DNA from: Pseudomonas syringae KCTC 12500
GTDB lineage: Bacteria > Pseudomonadota > Gammaproteobacteria > Pseudomonadales > Pseudomonadaceae
Assembly: GCF_000507185.2 (NCBI RefSeq)
Contig: NZ_AYTM02000002.1
Span: 4,375,501-4,439,500, forward strand
DNA: 64,000 nt
Direction of reading: 5' to 3'
Of this stretch, positions 38,501 through 48,439 are shown piece by piece (positions within the stretch are counted from its first letter, which is position 1; the number at the start of each line of letters is the position of its first letter). Below the pieces are notes generated by a model that saw only the letters and a program-made list of their open reading frames with translations, did no database searches and was not told the origin of the DNA. A program made the translations under genes and the position numbers.

Positions 38501-40132
38501 TTAAACCCGGAACTGCTTCAGCAAGGTGTTCAACTCTTCGCTCAACCCTCGCAGGTGCAGACTGGCCGAAGTCGATTGTTCGGCGGCCAGTGCTGTGCTC
38601 TGAGACAGTTGCGCGGCCTGGGTGACGTTCTGGTTGATGTCATCCACCACGTGCGTCTGCTGCAGGGTGGCACTGGCGATGGAGGCGTTCAGGCTGTTGA
38701 GGTTGCGCAGCGCCTGACTGATCGAGGTCAGGCTCTGGCCGGCCTGATTGGCCTGCTCGATGGTCAGTTGCGAGGAGCGGCTGCTGTCACCGATCACCTT
38801 GACCGCTGCATCGGAATGCTTTTGCAGGCGTTCGATCATTGACTGGATCTCTGCGGTCGACTTCTGCGTACGCTGAGCCAGCAGGCGCACCTCGTCTGCC
38901 ACCACGGCAAAGCCGCGGCCTTGTTCGCCGGCCCGCGCTGCTTCGATGGCTGCGTTCAGCGCCAGCAGGTTGGTCTGCTCGGCAATCGAACTGATCACTT
39001 CCAGCACGCTGCCGATCTGCGTGCTCTCGCTGGCCAGACTCTGCATCACTTCCACGGCCTGACCGATGGTGCTCGAGAGGTGTTCGATCTGGCGCAGGCT
39101 GTTATCGATATTGATTTGACCCTGCTGCGCCTGCGACTCGGCATCGCGCATTTCGCTGGCGGCATGTTCAGCGTTCTTGGCGACGTCCTGCACGCCGTAG
39201 GTCACTTCGTTGACCGCAGTGGCAACCAGGTCCATTTGCTGCGACTGCTTCTCGCTGCGGCTCTGCGCCTGTTCGGCGTCGCTGCCCAGATCGGTCGAGG
39301 CCTGGCCCAGCGCCACGGCTGAGTGCTGCAACTGACCGACCACATTGCGCAACTTGGCGACGAAGGCATTGAAATGCGTACCCAGCTCAGTGATTTCATC
39401 CTGGCCATGGGTTTCCAGCGTGCGGGTCAGATCACTCTCGCCACTGGCAATACTGGCCATCGCACCGACCGCCGCTCTGAGAGGGCGCACGATGCTGCGC
39501 ACGATCGTGACCAGCAGCAAAACCATGATCAGCACGATGCCGGCGATGAACATCCCGGCATTCCACAGCTGGGTCTTGAACTCAGCCGCGACGTCATCGA
39601 CGTATACGCCGGAACCCAGAATCCAGCCCCATGGCTGAAACAGTTGCACGTAGGAGGTCTTTTTCACCGGCTCGCTGGCACCGGGCTTGGGCCAGCGATA
39701 ATTCACCATCCCGGCACCTTTGGCTTTGACCAGCGTGACCATTTCGTTGAACACCGCAAAGCCGTCCGGGTCCTTGATGGTCGACAGATCCTCGCCTTCG
39801 AGCTTGGGGTTGGTGGGGTGCATGATCATCACCGGGCGCAGGTCGTTGATCCAGAAGTAGTCGCTCTGGCTGTAACGCAGGCTCTTTATCTCTTTCAGGG
39901 CCTGCTGTTGCGCAGCCTCGCGGGTCATGCCGCCGGCGGCTTCTAGCCCCTGATAAAACGACAGGATGCCGCTGGCCGTCTGCACCACGTGCATGGTTTT
40001 CTCGGCCTTGGCCTGATACAGGTCGTTATGCAGCTGTCTGAGCAGTGTCGCCGAGAGGACAAAGAGCATCAGCACTGAAACCACAAGAATCAGCCACAGA
40101 CGGCGACTGATGGACAAACTGCGCATACTCAT
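38501..40132 (-). CDS. Methyl-accepting chemotaxis protein with single Cache sensor
   Basis: 543-aa inner-membrane chemoreceptor. TM1 is near residues 12-30, an sCache domain about 35-190 ([32 protein letters not shown] is the hallmark), TM2 near 195-215, a HAMP domain, and a signalling domain with hairpin tip [38 protein letters not shown]. sCache receptors of this layout often sense small carboxylates. ATG 40132 has AAGGGA 8 nt upstream. No CheR-docking pentapeptide at the C-terminus (ends LLKQFRV). Confidence 0.93.
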   Translation of the reverse strand: MSMRSLSISRRLWLILVVSVLMLFVLSATLLRQLHNDLYQAKAEKTMHVVQTASGILSFYQGLEAAGGMTREAAQQQALKEIKSLRYSQSDYFWINDLRPVMIMHPTNPKLEGEDLSTIKDPDGFAVFNEMVTLVKAKGAGMVNYRWPKPGASEPVKKTSYVQLFQPWGWILGSGVYVDDVAAEFKTQLWNAGMFIAGIVLIMVLLLVTIVRSIVRPLRAAVGAMASIASGESDLTRTLETHGQDEITELGTHFNAFVAKLRNVVGQLQHSAVALGQASTDLGSDAEQAQSRSEKQSQQMDLVATAVNEVTYGVQDVAKNAEHAASEMRDAESQAQQGQINIDNSLRQIEHLSSTIGQAVEVMQSLASESTQIGSVLEVISSIAEQTNLLALNAAIEAARAGEQGRGFAVVADEVRLLAQRTQKSTAEIQSMIERLQKHSDAAVKVIGDSSRSSQLTIEQANQAGQSLTSISQALRNLNSLNASIASATLQQTHVVDDINQNVTQAAQLSQSTALAAEQSTSASLHLRGLSEELNTLLKQFRV

Positions 40133-40321
40133 GATCGGCATCCCTTGCATTATTTTTCTTCTGATGACTCTGGCTCGCGCGGCGCGCGATTCAGGGTCTT
40201 TCAAGCATCTCGGCGCGTAATGTCCAAACATGAGCGGTCGGTCACATTTTTTAGCGGCGTACACGGGTATGGCAAAAGGCTTACAGCAACAGGCGCGATT
40301 GGCTCTATCGACTGACCCTCA

Positions 40322-40460
40322 GTGAATGTAGGATCCAATTCAACAGCTGCAGCGAAGGAACGCCGCAGTGATCAGGGAGGATCGACCATTGCCAGGAGGC
40401 TACTGACAGGATGTCGGAATGGTCATGTTGCAAAACCACCCGCTTCGGCGGGTTTTTTGC
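40322..40460 (+). ncRNA. rsmX: RsmX-family small RNA (CsrA/RsmA-sequestering)
   Basis: Seven GGA motifs lie within about 90 nt (at 40331, 40357, 40376, 40379, 40395, 40409 and 40416), then a strong terminator. Several are displayed in the loops of short perfect hairpins: GCG-AAGGAA-CGC, GATC-AGGGAG-GATC, GCC-AGGA-GGC and GAC-AGGAT-GTC. This is the architecture by which RsmX/Y/Z RNAs titrate RsmA/CsrA under GacS/GacA. A perfect right half of the GacA box, CTTACA, is at 40280-40285, but the left half is poor. P. syringae is known to carry several rsmX copies. The 5' end is not fixed by sequence. Confidence 0.88.
40438..40460 (+). terminator. Terminator of the RsmX-like RNA
   Basis: ACCCGC-TTCG-GCGGGT stem-loop followed by a T-run. 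The same hairpin may also serve the convergent TetR gene from the other side. Confidence 0.9.
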
Positions 40461-40483
40461 GTCTGCAGGAAAGCAGGGTGGGC

Positions 40484-41092
40484 TCAGCGGTCCGGCTCGC
40501 AGCCCTTGAGCACCAGCCTGAGGATGGTCTGCGTTGCCGCCTCGTAATCGGCATCCTGCAGTTTTGCCTTGCCGGTGACCGTAGCGATCTGCCAATCGAA
40601 ATCGGCGTAGGTCTGGGTCGCCGCCCAGATGGTGAACATCAGGTGGTGAGGATCGAGCGGGGCGATCTGTCCGCTGTCGATCCAGGCCTGGATGCATTCG
40701 ATATTGTGCCGTGCCTGGCCGTTGAGCTGTTCGATCTGCTGCGCTGTCAGGTGCGGGGCGCCATGCATGATCTCGCTGGCGAACACTTTCGAGGCGAAGG
40801 GCAGGTCACGGGAAATCTGGATTTTCGAACGGATATAGCGGCTGAGGACTTCGGCAGGTACGCCTTCGGGATTGAAGGGCGTAGAGGCACGCAGAATGGG
40901 CTCGATGATGCTTTCCAGCACCTCGCGATAGAGGTTTTCCTTGGATTTGAAGTAGTAATAGACGTTGGGCTTGGGGACACCGGCCTTGGCCGCGATATCG
41001 CTGGTCTTGCTGGCGGCGAAGCCTTTGTCGGCGAATTCCTCGCTGGCAGCGCGCAGGATGAGTTCTTTGTTGCGCTCGCGGATACTGCTCAT
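40484..41092 (-). CDS. TetR-family transcriptional regulator, RutR-like
   Basis: 202 aa. N-terminal helix-turn-helix of TetR type: ILRAASEEFADKGFAASKTSDIAAKAGVPKPNVYYYFKSKENLYREVL. The C-terminal domain (PFASKVFASEIMHGAPHL... IWAATQTYADFDWQI) resembles that of RutR, the uracil/thymine sensor of E. coli, but no pyrimidine genes are adjacent. It is flanked by the Rsm-type RNA and a hybrid kinase. Target unknown. Confidence 0.88.
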   Translation of the reverse strand: MSSIRERNKELILRAASEEFADKGFAASKTSDIAAKAGVPKPNVYYYFKSKENLYREVLESIIEPILRASTPFNPEGVPAEVLSRYIRSKIQISRDLPFASKVFASEIMHGAPHLTAQQIEQLNGQARHNIECIQAWIDSGQIAPLDPHHLMFTIWAATQTYADFDWQIATVTGKAKLQDADYEAATQTILRLVLKGCEPDR

Positions 41093-41197
41093 GACCCGGT
41101 TATTCCCTTGCCTGCATGGCGGTCGCGCATGTTAGCACCGGGTTTGCGCAGCGCTCAATGTTGACGGCCCGGCGCAGGGTTGCAGCGGGCCGTTTAC

Positions 41198-44068
41198 TCA
41201 AACGCTCATCAGTTCCTGGACTCTGGCGGCCAGGGCATCGATTGCAAACGGCTTGGTCAGCACGCGCATTCCTGGCCCGAGCTGTTCGTCACCGATGGCG
41301 GCGTTTTCCGCGTAGCCGGTGATGAACAGGGTCTTCAGATGCGGGCGGACCTCGCGTCCGGCATCGGCCATTTGTCGTCCGTTCATGCCGCCCGGCAAAC
41401 CCACGTCAGTGATGAGCAGATCGATATGCACATCCGAACGCAGCAGCTTGAGGCCGGCCAGGCTGTCGGCGGCTTCGATCAGCGTATAGCCCAGGTCACC
41501 GAGGGCATCGGTGAGCAGCATGCGCACCGTGGGTTCGTCGTCCACGATCAGGATGGTTTCCCCGGACTGGGTGAACTCGAACGGTGCCTTGTGCACATCG
41601 CCTTCGTCCCTGGCCGCAGTACCTTCGTAGCGGGGCAGGTACAGTGATATCGCAGTGCCCTTGCCGACCTCCGACTGAATGAGCACCCGTCCGCCAGACT
41701 GATTGGCAAATCCGTAAATCATCGACAGACCCAGCCCTGTGCCTTGGCCAATGGGCTTGGTGGTGAAGAAGGGGTCGAATGCCTTGGCGATGACATCAGG
41801 TGTCATGCCGGTGCCGGTATCGGTCACGCACAGCGACAGATAGTGGCCCTCAGGCATATCGTGTGCGCGTGCCACATCGCCGTCGATCCAGCGGTTGCTC
41901 GCCTCGATGGTGATGCGCCCGCCGTCCGGCATGGCGTCGCGGGCGTTGATGCACAGGTTCAGCAGCGCGTTTTCCAACTGGCTGGCATCGACCAGGGTTG
42001 GCCACAGCCCCGTGGCGCCGATGGTCTCGACCACGATGCTGGGGCCGACCGTGCGCTGGATCAGGTCGGTCATGCCTTTCATCAGCCTGTTCACGTCGGT
42101 CGGCTGCGGGTCCAGGGTCTGGCGGCGAGAGAAGGCCAGCAGCCGATGCGTCAGGGCTGCTGCACGTTTGGCCGCGCCTTGGGCGGTCACGATGTACTTG
42201 TCGACCTCGCCCCAGCGGCCTTGCTCGATCCGGGTACCCATCAATTCCAGCGCGCCGGAAATACCTGCCAGCAGGTTGTTGAAGTCGTGGGCGAGACCAC
42301 CGGTCAGTTGCCCGACCGCTTCCATTTTCTGCGACTGGCGCAGCTTCTCTTCGGCCTGCATGAGCTCGGTGGTACGGGCTGCCACGCGTTGCTCAAGCGT
42401 GTCGTTGAGGGCACGCAGCGCGGCAGTGGCACGGTCGCGTTCGGCTGCCACGGCGCGTCGTTCGTCGACGTTGATGAGCACACCGGGGAAGCTCAGTGGT
42501 GTGCCATCCTCGGCTCGGTCGACCCGGCCGTTGGCTTCGATCCAGTAGTAGATCCCGTCGGTACGACGAACACGGTACTGGTGGGCGTAAACACGCCCGC
42601 TGGTGATGACCGCATTGATCGCATGGATCAGGCCTTGCTTGTCTTCCGGGTGAACAGTGGCAATGACTTGCTCCAGGCTCAGGCCTTCACGGCCCAGCGC
42701 GGTGTCCAGACCGAAGGCCTTGGCGAAGGCTTCATCGACGGTAAAGCGATCGGTCGGCAAGTCCCAGTGCCAGGTGCCGATGATTGCACCGGCGGCCAGG
42801 GCGAGCTGAACGCGGTCGATGTTTTCACGCGCGACGGCCTCGCTGGTGCGCAAGCGCTCTTCGGCGTCGCGTCGCGCCGTCACATCGCTGAAGATCACCG
42901 CAATCTGCCGATCAGCCGGTTCACCGACACGCACCGCCTTGACTTCGAACCAGCGTTCGAAAGCTTTGGCATAGTTTTCAAAGTTGGCTGGCTCACCGGT
43001 TTTGGCGACGTTGCCATAAGCTTCGAACCAGAACCGCTCCAGGTCTGGCGCGAACTCGGTCACCCACTTGCCGCGCAGATCGACGCCGGCCTGACGTTCA
43101 AAGGCGGGGTTGGCCTCGATGAAGCGGTAGTCTACGGGGCTGTCATCGGCATCGAACTTGACCTGAATGATGGCGAATGCGGCTTCGATGGTCTCCAGCA
43201 TGGCCCTTGAGCGCTCTTCGCTCTGGCGCAGCGCGGTCTCGGCCTTGCGCATCTGCGACATATCGAGCATTGCGCCGATCATGCGCACCGCCTGGCCGTC
43301 GATATCGCGTATCACATGGCCGCGGTCCAGCACGTCGGCATAGGCCCCGTCCAGACGACGAAAGCGGTATTCGTCCGTCCAGGCAGTGCCATTGCCGTCG
43401 ATCACGGCATGAATGGAGTTGTACACGCGGGTACGGTCGTCGGGATGGATCTGGCCCATCCACCAGTCACCGGAGTTGTCCAGGGTTGCCAGCGGGTAGC
43501 CGTAGGCCTCTTCCAGCGCGTCGTTCCAGAGCACCAGGTTGGCTGCAAAGTCCCAATCCCAGATCGCGTCATTGGTCGCCTTGGCGGCGAGCCGGTGTCG
43601 TTCCTGGGCTTCTTCGGTCGCGCGGCCTGCCAGATGCTCGGGGGTGCGGTCGCGCAGGATCTTCACGAAGCCGAGGTGCGTATGCTTTTCATCGTAGAGC
43701 GGCATCATCTCGCCTGATGCCCAGAACAGCTGGCCGCCCTTGCGCAGGTGCCAGCGCTCGTCCGATGCCCGGCCTACGCTCAGCGCAAGCTGCATTTCAT
43801 GCTCGATACGATCGTTGGCCACGTCCTCGGGCGTAAAGAAACGTTCGGCGCTCTGGCCAACCATCTCATCCTGGGTCCAGCCCAGAACCTGCTCTGCGCC
43901 CGGGTTCCAGTCGGTAATGATGCCGTCGCGATCGGTCAGGATCATGGCGAAATCCATCGCACTGTCAAAGACTGCACGCTGGCGTGCCTCGCGGCCGATG
44001 GCTGCGGGTCGACAGGTATTCGTTGCGGCGTCGATGCCGGCTTCTTCAAGCATTCTGCGCAGGTCCAC
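41198..44068 (-). CDS. PAS-rich hybrid sensor histidine kinase with receiver domain
   Basis: 956 aa from GTG 44068. Four PAS domains (about 32-145, 155-275, 290-400, 418-535) precede a HisKA domain with H594 in GGLAHDFNNLL. The HATPase has N box N708 (NLCINARDAM), G1 DTGTGM, and G2 GQGTGLGL. A C-terminal receiver has its acceptor D888 in LLITDVGLPGGMNG. No transmembrane segment and no LOV cysteine motif, so a soluble sensor. Coding may begin further upstream: in-frame codons continue to a CTG at 44107 just after GGGAGG (44112-44117), giving LKDLTREELETQI before the called start. Confidence 0.9.
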   Translation of the reverse strand: MDLRRMLEEAGIDAATNTCRPAAIGREARQRAVFDSAMDFAMILTDRDGIITDWNPGAEQVLGWTQDEMVGQSAERFFTPEDVANDRIEHEMQLALSVGRASDERWHLRKGGQLFWASGEMMPLYDEKHTHLGFVKILRDRTPEHLAGRATEEAQERHRLAAKATNDAIWDWDFAANLVLWNDALEEAYGYPLATLDNSGDWWMGQIHPDDRTRVYNSIHAVIDGNGTAWTDEYRFRRLDGAYADVLDRGHVIRDIDGQAVRMIGAMLDMSQMRKAETALRQSEERSRAMLETIEAAFAIIQVKFDADDSPVDYRFIEANPAFERQAGVDLRGKWVTEFAPDLERFWFEAYGNVAKTGEPANFENYAKAFERWFEVKAVRVGEPADRQIAVIFSDVTARRDAEERLRTSEAVARENIDRVQLALAAGAIIGTWHWDLPTDRFTVDEAFAKAFGLDTALGREGLSLEQVIATVHPEDKQGLIHAINAVITSGRVYAHQYRVRRTDGIYYWIEANGRVDRAEDGTPLSFPGVLINVDERRAVAAERDRATAALRALNDTLEQRVAARTTELMQAEEKLRQSQKMEAVGQLTGGLAHDFNNLLAGISGALELMGTRIEQGRWGEVDKYIVTAQGAAKRAAALTHRLLAFSRRQTLDPQPTDVNRLMKGMTDLIQRTVGPSIVVETIGATGLWPTLVDASQLENALLNLCINARDAMPDGGRITIEASNRWIDGDVARAHDMPEGHYLSLCVTDTGTGMTPDVIAKAFDPFFTTKPIGQGTGLGLSMIYGFANQSGGRVLIQSEVGKGTAISLYLPRYEGTAARDEGDVHKAPFEFTQSGETILIVDDEPTVRMLLTDALGDLGYTLIEAADSLAGLKLLRSDVHIDLLITDVGLPGGMNGRQMADAGREVRPHLKTLFITGYAENAAIGDEQLGPGMRVLTKPFAIDALAARVQELMSV

Positions 44069-44107
44069 GATCTGCGTTTCAAGCTCTTCTCTTGTCAGGT
44101 CTTTCAG

Positions 44108-44614
44108 AGCGCCTCCCGCTCACACGTTATGTTTGGCATGGGCGGGCACTTGTCGGTGGCCTGCTTTGCACGTTGAAATCCGCTCGTTAGTAAGCTCTGC
44201 ATTTGCCCGTTCGCCCTCGGCAGGCTGCACCTGATGTGCGTCGTTCTATGTCGGGCATCATACGGTCATTGTCGCGCTTGAACTCACGGCCTGTCTTGCC
44301 TGCATATCAGTGGCCGTGTCGGTGGACATCTGCCGACGAATCGGATTTCGACGGATCAAGAATTTAAAGCAGCCATTGTGTCCTGCGCTGATTCAAGGGG
44401 CGTGCCCAAAAACAAGACAATTTGCCCGGGTATTCATCGGCCTTTTTGCGGCTTTCTTTAGAGGGCGTCAGGCCAGGGGAACAACTTTGTTCGCAGGCTG
44501 CGCACATCGCTCATGACCTGATGCGAATTGTGCTTGCGGAGCAGCCTTTTTTCAGGGGGTCTGCGGAGCGCATGCTAGGATTTACCTTTTCGTTATGCGA
44601 AACGTGCCCTTCGT
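44108..44614. other. Divergent intergenic region, no gene seen
   Basis: 507 nt between the divergent kinase and TetR genes. No convincing ORF, RNA or repeat. It must hold promoters for both, but no strong sigma-70 or operator match stands out. Confidence 0.5.
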
Positions 44615-45268
44615 ATGTCCATCGATGCAAACAGCTCCGGTACACCCAGCGCAGCCAAGCAGCCTGCAGCCAAACGTCGCCTGCCCAAGGGCGAGGTGCG
44701 CAAGGCCGAAATCATCAAGGCGGCCATGACCCTCTTCGCTCGGGATGGGTATGCCGGCGCCTCGCTGACCAACATTGCCAAGGTGGCAGGTCTCTCTCAG
44801 GTCGGCCTGCTGCACCACTTCCCGACCAAACTGGTGCTGCTGCAAGCTGTTCTCGAACATCGCGACCAGTACATTGCCGGCCGGCTGCAGGATGCCGATC
44901 AGGTCGCTTCTCTGCAGGGGTTCCTGTCGTTTCTGAAGCAGGTTATGAGTTTCAGTATCGAAGACGCCGCGGTCAGCCAGGCGCTGATGATCATCAACAC
45001 TGAAAGCCTGTCGGTCACGCATCCTGCACACCGCTGGTTCAGCGAGCGTTTTGCCATTGTGCACGGTCATCTTCAGGCGCATCTGAAGTTGCTGGTCGAG
45101 GAAGGCGAAGTTCGAGCGGATATTGACGCAAGGCAGATCAGCCTGGAGATAGCCGCCATGATGGATGGCATGCAGATTCAATGGCTTCGATCGCCAGGGG
45201 ATGTGCAGATAGAGGAGGGGTTTGCCAGGTTTCTCGAACGACTGGCGCGGGATCTGGCTGCACGCTGA
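44615..45268 (+). CDS. TetR/AcrR-family transcriptional regulator
   Basis: 217 aa. A basic Ala/Pro-rich tail of about 25 residues precedes the HTH: AEIIKAAMTLFARDGYAGASLTNIAKVAGLSQVGLLHHFPTKLVLLQAVLEHRDQ. The C-terminal ligand domain is generic (MMDGMQIQWLRSPGDVQIEEGFARFLERL). It converges with the GH3 glucosidase gene, a plausible but unproven target. The ribosome site is weak. Confidence 0.87.
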   Translation: MSIDANSSGTPSAAKQPAAKRRLPKGEVRKAEIIKAAMTLFARDGYAGASLTNIAKVAGLSQVGLLHHFPTKLVLLQAVLEHRDQYIAGRLQDADQVASLQGFLSFLKQVMSFSIEDAAVSQALMIINTESLSVTHPAHRWFSERFAIVHGHLQAHLKLLVEEGEVRADIDARQISLEIAAMMDGMQIQWLRSPGDVQIEEGFARFLERLARDLAAR

Positions 45269-45289
45269 GCTGCGAGCATTTGCCAGGCA

Positions 45290-45323
45290 GGCATCGGTGG
45301 TCCTGTCGACCACCGATGCCTTT
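45290..45323. terminator. Convergent terminator between TetR gene and GH3 gene
   Basis: Perfect 13-bp stem, GGCATCGGTGGTC (45290-45302) with GACCACCGATGCC (45308-45320), followed by TTT. Confidence 0.8.
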
Positions 45324-45358
45324 GGCGTGTGATGAATGTTGCTTGGGATGAATGTCGC

Positions 45359-48055
45359 TTAGTAAGCCTGTTCTGCCTTGACCTGTACGGCCTTGCGCAG
45401 GGGAACCGGCAGCGGGTTGGAGTCGCGAGTGGTCAATTTCTCCGGGTACAACGCTACAACCGTGCGGTCGAGCGTCAGGTTTTCCGAGTCCTTGCCTACC
45501 AGCACCTTGAACTTGCCAGGGTCAACGTTCCAGCTCACCGAGTTGGCTGAGTAGTACGCGAACGAGCGCGAGTCCAGCGCAATGGTCACGGTCTTGCTTT
45601 CGCCAGGCTTCAGGTAAACCTTGGAAAAGCCCTTCAGCTCTTTCTCTGGACGATCAACCAGCGGCTTGGAAGGCTGCACGTACAACTGAGCCACTTCGAA
45701 ACCGGCCTTGTCACCCGTGTTGGTAACCGTGAACGACGCTTGAATGGTCGCGCCCGGTGCCAGCACATTGCTCGACAGCTTCAGGTCGCTGTACGCGTAG
45801 GTGGTATACGAAAGCCCGAAACCGAATGGGTACAGCGGTTTGGTGTGCTTCTTGTCGTAACCGCGATAGCCCAGGTACAGGCCTTCGCTGTAGCTCATCT
45901 CGACAGGCGGGTTAGGGCTGCTGAAATAGTAGGGCACCGGGTTCGAGTACGATGCATAGCTCGGATTGTCCTGCGCCTTCTTGTCCAGTGTGATCGGCAG
46001 CTTGCCCGACGGATTGACCTTGCCGAAGAGGATTTCAGCCAGTGCCTGGCCGCCCTGTTGCCCTGGATACCAAGCGTGCAGAGACGCAGCTACCTTGTCA
46101 GCCCACGGCTGCATGTCCATGCCACCGCCACCGTGCAGTACCACGATGGTTTTCGGGTTGGCTTTCTGAATGAAACCGATCAGCTCGGACTGGAATTGCG
46201 GCAGTTCGAACGGACGATCGAGCGACTCACCCTCGTATTCGAAGTTATTGCCGGCGGCTACCACGACAGCGTCGTAATCCCCCAGGTTCTTCGGTGGACG
46301 CAACGATGCCCAGCTCATTTGCACGCCGTTCATGCCGCCCAGTACCGGGGTGAAGTTGCCCTTGAGCCGGCGGTATTCGAGGCGCACGTTGTATTCGCTG
46401 CCGGCCTTGAGATTCGGTGTCTTGACGGTGCGCGGCACGACTGGAATCAGGTCGAACGAGACTTGCGCGCCTTCATCTTCAAGCACCAGCTCATCGTTGA
46501 TCCAGAGTTTGTAAGGGCCGTCGGCACGCACCTTGAACACCTGGGGCCCGGTGATCGTCGGTTTGATCTTGCCGGTGAAACGGGCAGAGAACGCGCCTGG
46601 CGCAGGGGTATAACCGTTGACTGTGCTGGCACCGTTATCGGTCACGTTGGTACTGGTAATCCAGTCCAGGTTGACGCCCGGCTCGATGCGGGTTGCCACC
46701 GGGTCGCCGGACAGCGAGGTGTTGGCGTAGTACTCGGCTTTTACGCCGGTGTTGCTGATCGCCTGCTGGTCACTGCCTGGCTGATACCAGACCGATGATT
46801 TAGGGTTCAGGCTCATCTGTGGCAGGTAGTCCACATTCGACGGGCTAGACGCCAGTTGCTTGAGTCCGCTCACTTCGGTGACATAGCTGGCCGGCGCCGA
46901 ATAGGCGGTGCCGAACGGCGCGGTCGGCGGCTGCATGGCCATATCGCCAATCACGGCGATCTTTGCGTTTCTGGACAACGGCAGCAGAGGTTTCTGCCCG
47001 TCTACTGGCTCGTTGCGCAGCAGGACGATCGATTCTCTGGCGACGTTCAAGGCCGCCAGCTGACCGTATTCACGATGCTCCAGTGGCTGCGCCTTGTTGA
47101 TCCCTTTGTCAAAGCCGTAGCTGACCAGCGCTCTCAGGTTCCTGCGCACCTTGTCGTCGATCACGTTCTGGTGCAGTTGACCATTCCAGACGTAAGGCAG
47201 CAGTTTGGCTTCGGTAAACTGAAGGCCGCTAGGCATGTCGATATCGGTGCCCGCCCAAGCACCCTTGAAGGCGTCCTGAACCGAGTTGAAATCGCTCATG
47301 ACGTTACCCTGAAAGCCCCACTGGCCTTTGAGGATATCGGTGATGAGGTGGTGGTTTTCACACGCGTATTCGCCGTTGATCTTGTTGTAGCCGCACATGA
47401 TCGAGGCGATATTCGAGTTCTTGACCAGCGATTCGAAGCCCGGCAGGTACAGCTCCTGCATCGCTCGTTCGTCGATCTTCACATCCAGATAATGACGGTT
47501 CGCTTCCTGCTCGTTCATCAGGTAATGCTTGGCGGCCGCCTGGATGCCTTGAACCTGGATACCGTTGGTGACGGCAGGTGCCAGTACTGCGCCGAGAAAC
47601 GGATCTTCGCCGCTCATGTACTCAGCCGCCCGGCCGTTGAACGGCGTGCGGTACAGGTTGATGGCCGGCGACAGCATCTGCTGACCGCCTGCGATGCGGG
47701 TTTCGTAGCCGATGGCCAGACCGAATTCCTTGGCCCGGTTAATGCTCCAGGTTGCCGCGAGTGCTGACGGGGAAGGGTACTGCGCACCGAACGTCTTGCC
47801 GCCGACCAGTACGCCCATGGCCGAGTCATAGGCGACCGTGCCTTGGAGGTTGAACTTGTCCAGCTTGGGAATCATGCGGCCGTCGTCAACGCGCGAAAAA
47901 TTGATTTTTTCCGATTGCGTCATGTTGTCCAGCATCGCGCCTACGCGCGCTTCCACTTCATTGCCGGTCATCGGTGTGACAGCGAATACGCTGCCTGCCT
48001 GGGCGATACCGAGCGCCAACAGGCTCAGGCCCAGGCCTTGTTTGATCATGGACAC
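45359..48055 (-). CDS. Exported GH3 beta-glucosidase with PA14 domain
   Basis: 898 aa from GTG 48055, which has AAGGA 8 nt upstream; ATG 48049 and ATG 48079 are in frame. The signal peptide ends near VFA. Domain order: GH3 N-terminal barrel (KHYLMNEQEANRHYLDVKIDERAM; nucleophile Asp in GNVMSDFNSVQ), the start of the GH3 C-terminal domain (ESIVLLRNEP), an inserted PA14 carbohydrate-binding domain (about 430-570, GVKAEYYANTSLSG), the rest of the GH3 C domain, and a fibronectin III-like end. The nucleophile motif is SDF rather than the usual SDW. Likely periplasmic or exported cleavage of beta-glucosides. Confidence 0.92.
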   Translation of the reverse strand: MSMIKQGLGLSLLALGIAQAGSVFAVTPMTGNEVEARVGAMLDNMTQSEKINFSRVDDGRMIPKLDKFNLQGTVAYDSAMGVLVGGKTFGAQYPSPSALAATWSINRAKEFGLAIGYETRIAGGQQMLSPAINLYRTPFNGRAAEYMSGEDPFLGAVLAPAVTNGIQVQGIQAAAKHYLMNEQEANRHYLDVKIDERAMQELYLPGFESLVKNSNIASIMCGYNKINGEYACENHHLITDILKGQWGFQGNVMSDFNSVQDAFKGAWAGTDIDMPSGLQFTEAKLLPYVWNGQLHQNVIDDKVRRNLRALVSYGFDKGINKAQPLEHREYGQLAALNVARESIVLLRNEPVDGQKPLLPLSRNAKIAVIGDMAMQPPTAPFGTAYSAPASYVTEVSGLKQLASSPSNVDYLPQMSLNPKSSVWYQPGSDQQAISNTGVKAEYYANTSLSGDPVATRIEPGVNLDWITSTNVTDNGASTVNGYTPAPGAFSARFTGKIKPTITGPQVFKVRADGPYKLWINDELVLEDEGAQVSFDLIPVVPRTVKTPNLKAGSEYNVRLEYRRLKGNFTPVLGGMNGVQMSWASLRPPKNLGDYDAVVVAAGNNFEYEGESLDRPFELPQFQSELIGFIQKANPKTIVVLHGGGGMDMQPWADKVAASLHAWYPGQQGGQALAEILFGKVNPSGKLPITLDKKAQDNPSYASYSNPVPYYFSSPNPPVEMSYSEGLYLGYRGYDKKHTKPLYPFGFGLSYTTYAYSDLKLSSNVLAPGATIQASFTVTNTGDKAGFEVAQLYVQPSKPLVDRPEKELKGFSKVYLKPGESKTVTIALDSRSFAYYSANSVSWNVDPGKFKVLVGKDSENLTLDRTVVALYPEKLTTRDSNPLPVPLRKAVQVKAEQAY

Positions 48056-48108
48056 GGAGTTATTCCTTACGTCATTCATAGGTTGATCGGTTGCAGTCAG
48101 TGGGTCAC

Positions 48109-48357
48109 TCAGCGGTCTTCATTGCCGGCAGGGGCGTCAGCAGTGTCGATCGGTGCATCCACCACCGTTTGCGCGCCATTGGGCGTTTTCTGTACGGCAG
48201 CGTCGGCACCCGTGATCTGCTCACGCTGTGCGTCGACTTCTGCGCGGCGCTCGCTCGACGTGGATGGCAGCGGGTTCTGCCCGTCAGCGGCAGACACCGG
48301 GAGGGCGGCAAGGGACATCAGTAAAGTGGCAACAACAGGCAGCAGGGGGCTGGCCAT
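48109..48357 (-). CDS. Small exported protein upstream of the GH3 gene
   Basis: 82 aa from ATG 48357 (MASPLLPVVATLLMSLAALP, cleavage after SAA), chosen because GGAGA lies about 8 nt upstream. The mature part of about 57 residues is polar and Asp/Ala/Gln-rich, apparently disordered. It ends 53 nt before the glucosidase start on the same strand and is probably cotranscribed. Function unknown. Confidence 0.65.
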   Translation of the reverse strand: MASPLLPVVATLLMSLAALPVSAADGQNPLPSTSSERRAEVDAQREQITGADAAVQKTPNGAQTVVDAPIDTADAPAGNEDR

Positions 48358-48439
48358 CGGGAGAATCTCCAAACAGAAATATGAAACAGGCAGATAGGCA
48401 AGTCAGCAGCTCAGGGCCGCTGACAGTTCATTCAAGGCG

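Noticed and set aside
40268..40285. Complete GacA box before the Rsm-like RNA
   Set aside because: Only the right half CTTACA fits; the left half TATGGC shares just two positions with TGTAAG, so it is reported only as a half-site.
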